The notes under the pieces: model-generated
The model's input: the letters and a program-made list of their open reading frames with translations, nothing else
What the model was told of the DNA's origin: nothing
Databases searched by the model: none
Assembly (NCBI GenBank): GCA_001970955.1
Contig: MPUH01000036.1
Span: 62,001-126,000, forward strand
Direction of reading: 5' to 3'
DNA length: 64,000 bases
Source: Stentor coeruleus
Taxonomy: Eukaryota > Ciliophora > Heterotrichea > Heterotrichida > Stentoridae
Part shown: positions 60,990 to 64,000 of the stretch, one piece after another
Layout: the number at the start of each line of letters is the position of its first letter
How positions within the stretch are numbered: the first letter of the stretch is position 1
Made by a program: the position numbers and the translations under genes

Positions 60990-63176
60990 ATGTTTAAGTC
61001 AAAAGATATTGAAGGCATTATAGATGACATTATTTCAGAAACTCAAATCATAAATTTCCCTGTGCCTAAAAGAGACCTTGAAGAGTATTGGAATCTTGCC
61101 TATTGCAAATCTTTATCGAAAAAGAAGATCAAAAAGATTTCAGAAAGGAAATTAGCTTACATAAGGATCAGAACATACAACTACTTAGAAGAAGCGAACT
61201 TAAACAAACTAAAAGAATCCATCGAGTTACTAATCCGCAAAACCGTAACAACTTTCACTAACAAAATCGCATCTTGCGAAAATATAGACAGTATGCTCTA
61301 CATCTTAAATTCCGACCTAGAAAGCATAGAAAATGATTATCATTGCCTATTTCAAAACTACTCGGATTATTTCGAAGAAATCAAAACAGAATCATCACTT
61401 TCTCCAAATTTATCGAGCATACCAAAAGACCTAAATCAATTCTTATCCCAACTCATACCAGAAATAAAAGAATCAATCAGTTATCATCTTATCGATTCAA
61501 TAAAATCCTTCAGTAATACTATCACAAAATACTTCCTCCCAGATTACGAATACTTAGAAAACCTAATATATTCCAATCTTTATCGAACTTGTAATGAGCA
61601 AATATTAATATTAAACGAATACAAGTCGAATCTAAAAAAAAATATAGAATCTCAAATATATGCTATATATCCATATTTCCCATCATCACTTTTTAAATAT
61701 GAATTCAGTTTAACAAGTTCAAGTATTGCTAATAGATGGAGAGAACAATATGATGAGTTTTTTATAAATGTAGAAAATAATTTCAGCAATTTTTTAGTTA
61801 GTACAATAGATAGATTACTTGCTAATGAGATTAAACCATTTGATTATAGTTATTGCAATGAATCAAGTAGGATGTTTTTATTCGAAATAATTGTTTCTTT
61901 GATGCCTGAAGATATTTTTATAACCCCAGATTGCCCTTTACATCTTTATAATAAGTATTTGACAAACAATTTGGTGGATTTAGTGCAAATACGTTTAAGG
62001 CAGAAAGAGCATTTGAAATCAGCAGTTGAAGGGTTTTTACGTTTTTCAGATGAGAATTCTAGGTTTATGACGATAATTAGTATGGTTTATATACAGTCAG
62101 GGTTGAATTATTTCCCAAAAACCCAAAGGGTAGAATCTAAATATAATGCTCTGAGTAGACAATGGTTACGAAATGTCATAAATGAAATTTTTATAAAATC
62201 TCAATCTGACTACAAGCCAAAATACACTGAATGGGTTCTGGTCCTAGAAACAGAAGCTCATTTATTACTAAGACTTGAAACTTTTATAGAAAAACCTTTA
62301 GAAACTATTGAATATATCATTGGCGGTAAAGCTCAAATGAGACTTGGTATTGGACAATTTGCTAATAGAGTCCAACAAAATAGCTTGGGTGCAATGATGT
62401 TTAAACTTGGAGGGATGATTGATGAAATGCTCCCTAGTCATATAAATACATTTATTTTAAACCGAATAAAAAAAGTTTTAACATTAACAACAACTATAAC
62501 AATTTCAGGGTTTTTATCAGAAGAAGATAGTGAAGAAATAAATTGGCAACCTTTACTTAAATCTCCATATCAGGGTGAGACTTATTCATTAAAATGGGAT
62601 TCAAGTTCATTAAAAGAAATAATAACATCAATAGTCCCTGAGATTGGACAAGCAGTATGGTCTGCAGCAAAAAGTGAATGGTATAAACTTCCAGTAATAG
62701 CAGCTGGGCTAATAAAAGCTAATCCTTTCCAAGCAACAACAAAAAAAGCTAAAATAACAGGTAAAAAATTAGCGGAGGTGATATCAAAAGATAAGATTTT
62801 TCAAGGCAAATGCGTAACTCTGATTGCGTTTTCTCTTGGGACGAAAATAGTATATTCTTGTTTAAAAGAATTAGCAAAAACTAAAATTAAAGTCCAGGAT
62901 GTGATTCTTATGGGTGGAGCTGCAGAAAATAAAATAAGCAAATGGACACCTTTAGTTCGAGCGGTCTCTGGACGGTTTATTAATGTTTATTGTAAAGAAG
63001 ATGGAATACTTAACAAGCTTTATAAAATGTCAACATTAAAAACCCCAATAGGTGCATCTCCAATCCAAGTACCAGAAATTGAAAATTGGAATATTTCAGA
63101 TTTAGTTCAAAGCCATTTAGAATATCGGCATAAAATAGATATTATTTTAGATCGTATAGAGTATAACACTAAATAG
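60990..63176 (+). CDS. TMCO4/DUF726-type alpha/beta hydrolase
   Basis: 728 residues. The C-terminal 260 residues match the DUF726/TMCO4 family. VTLIAFSLGTKIVYSCLKEL at about 610 carries the nucleophile elbow FSLG (GFSLG type). KVQDVILMGGAAENKISKW and VRAVSGRFINVYCKEDGIL follow, and the block IENWNISDLVQSHLEYR carries the terminal His. Acyl-hydrolase or lipase activity is inferred from the fold only. The N-terminal 450 residues are helical and unlike anything I recognise, with no clear membrane segment. In human TMCO4 this position is membrane-associated. Yeast Mil1 and YFL034W belong to the same broad family. Confidence 0.8.
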   Translation: MFKSKDIEGIIDDIISETQIINFPVPKRDLEEYWNLAYCKSLSKKKIKKISERKLAYIRIRTYNYLEEANLNKLKESIELLIRKTVTTFTNKIASCENIDSMLYILNSDLESIENDYHCLFQNYSDYFEEIKTESSLSPNLSSIPKDLNQFLSQLIPEIKESISYHLIDSIKSFSNTITKYFLPDYEYLENLIYSNLYRTCNEQILILNEYKSNLKKNIESQIYAIYPYFPSSLFKYEFSLTSSSIANRWREQYDEFFINVENNFSNFLVSTIDRLLANEIKPFDYSYCNESSRMFLFEIIVSLMPEDIFITPDCPLHLYNKYLTNNLVDLVQIRLRQKEHLKSAVEGFLRFSDENSRFMTIISMVYIQSGLNYFPKTQRVESKYNALSRQWLRNVINEIFIKSQSDYKPKYTEWVLVLETEAHLLLRLETFIEKPLETIEYIIGGKAQMRLGIGQFANRVQQNSLGAMMFKLGGMIDEMLPSHINTFILNRIKKVLTLTTTITISGFLSEEDSEEINWQPLLKSPYQGETYSLKWDSSSLKEIITSIVPEIGQAVWSAAKSEWYKLPVIAAGLIKANPFQATTKKAKITGKKLAEVISKDKIFQGKCVTLIAFSLGTKIVYSCLKELAKTKIKVQDVILMGGAAENKISKWTPLVRAVSGRFINVYCKEDGILNKLYKMSTLKTPIGASPIQVPEIENWNISDLVQSHLEYRHKIDIILDRIEYNTK

Positions 63177-63196
63177 TAATTTTCTAGTAAAAAATA

Positions 63197-64000
63197 TTAA
63201 CTAGCTAAAGGGATATCGCCAAGTACTCTTTCTTGTAAAGTAAAAGTTTTTAAATCTAACTGCCATAAGTTTCTAACAAAATATTTTATGAAATATGCAC
63301 AGTTTTTATATATCACCGGTTTTGAATAAGACCACCAGTCTCGGTCTGAGATTTCAACTTGGCTCCATTGACCGATATTTTGTAAAGAACAATGAAAAAG
63401 CTTATCCCCACACATTATGTAGATTGTATCTTCATGACTAAAGACTATTTTGTTTTTGTTTCTGTATACATCAAGATTACCTCCTAGATCTGTATATGTA
63501 TTTAATGGTAAATTGTATATGTAAGAATTACCACAATCGATACCGGCCATGAATATACCATTTGGAATTTCACATATGGAAATTCGGGATATACGATATG
63601 GTAAATCAGCTAACTGTTCCCAGTCGTCAGTGTTAAAACGATATCGTTCTGCGATATTGCCTTTGTTTCCTCCAAAAACAAAGATATGACCATTTTTTTC
63701 GATCATGGAATGACCTGAACGACCTACAAAACTCTTTTTTTGCGTGATTGATTTGTTGTGGACGTCTATAAGGAGGACTTCTGAGTTACTTATACCATTA
63801 CCGCCACAAAAAAATATGTCTTTGCTTTCAAGCTCACACCAGCTGGCTTCAAAAGTCCAGTTTCTCTCGAAAACGTACTCTTTTCTTACCATTTTTTCTA
63901 TGTCAATCTTGATAAGATTCTGCTTGCCTGGTGTGAAAAGATAGACATTATAATTAGAAGTAGTTGTAGAAATCTTAGCTCGATCAAACAATTTTTCAAT
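63197..64000 (-). CDS. Kelch-repeat protein, partial (5' end beyond window)
   Basis: The frame is open to the right edge; the coding start lies outside. 267 residues are visible, made of kelch-type beta repeats (ESKDIFFCGGNGISNSEV, EKNGHIFVFGGNKGNIAERY, NGIFMAGIDCGNSYIYN, KNCAYFIKYF). The repeats have the GG and aromatic turns of a beta-propeller. Form and gene density suggest kinship with the B-box/kelch gene at 54.8-56.5 kb. The final stop is TAA at 63197-63199, 20 nt after the convergent TMCO4 stop. Confidence 0.8.
   Translation of the reverse strand: MEKLFDRAKISTTTSNYNVYLFTPGKQNLIKIDIEKMVRKEYVFERNWTFEASWCELESKDIFFCGGNGISNSEVLLIDVHNKSITQKKSFVGRSGHSMIEKNGHIFVFGGNKGNIAERYRFNTDDWEQLADLPYRISRISICEIPNGIFMAGIDCGNSYIYNLPLNTYTDLGGNLDVYRNKNKIVFSHEDTIYIMCGDKLFHCSLQNIGQWSQVEISDRDWWSYSKPVIYKNCAYFIKYFVRNLWQLDLKTFTLQERVLGDIPLAS

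Noticed and set aside
1-64000. Transposons, retroelements, virus-like elements, CRISPR arrays
   Set aside because: No transposase, reverse transcriptase, integrase or capsid-like coding sequence, no long terminal repeats and no regularly spaced repeat array were seen.
1-64000. TGA read as tryptophan (Blepharisma-type code)
   Set aside because: The long conserved genes (Brr2, the giant surface protein and others) contain many TGG and no in-frame TGA, which would be unlikely if TGA coded for Trp.

Overview
The window looks like macronuclear DNA of a heterotrich ciliate, most probably Stentor. It is AT-rich and gene-dense. It carries at least eight introns of exactly 15 nt, all of the form GTA-N9-TAG, and it uses TAA, TAG and (once) TGA as stops. 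No in-frame TGA interrupts the long conserved genes, which argues against Blepharisma, the other heterotrich with 15-nt introns, where TGA codes for Trp. No identification beyond this was possible without a database.

Layout, left to right. 1-9.6 kb: an LC8-type dynein light chain cut by the left edge, a mitochondrial-type persulfide dioxygenase, an RNA ligase-kinase, a small orphan, a PP2C phosphatase and an MLF-like protein. 10.9-19.2 kb: RMC1/Mic1 (a late-endosomal Mon1-Ccz1 partner), a coiled-coil protein, the KEOPS kinase Bud32, a PKA catalytic subunit, a four-TM protein and a purple acid phosphatase. 19.6-32 kb: a hypothetical protein, a 1993-residue GPI-type surface protein made of repeated beta-sandwich units, and a Cys-rich multi-pass receptor-like protein. 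32-48 kb: a small protein resembling only the distal stalk of dynein heavy chain, an M17 leucine aminopeptidase, a TOG-array protein (TOGARAM/CLASP-like), a RasGAP protein and the spliceosomal helicase Brr2. 48-64 kb: tRNA-Pro(CGG), orphans and coiled-coil proteins, an arrestin-fold protein, DDRGK1 (UFMylation), a MORN-repeat protein, a B-box/kelch-like protein, a DUF229 ectoenzyme, a TMCO4/DUF726 hydrolase and a second kelch-like gene cut by the right edge.

The genes do not form one pathway. The content is ordinary housekeeping, signalling and cytoskeletal genes at high density, with neighbours sometimes only 11 or 20 nt apart. Recognising the 15-nt introns changes several gene models: Bud32, RMC1, the TOG protein, the Cys-rich receptor and the DUF229 enzyme are each one gene and not two or more fragments, and DUF229 gains an N-terminal membrane anchor.

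Three single N bases mark contig joins. Two places (about 48.2-48.3 kb and 55.2-55.4 kb) carry short direct duplications that look like unmerged overlaps. I saw no mobile elements, CRISPR arrays or virus-like elements.
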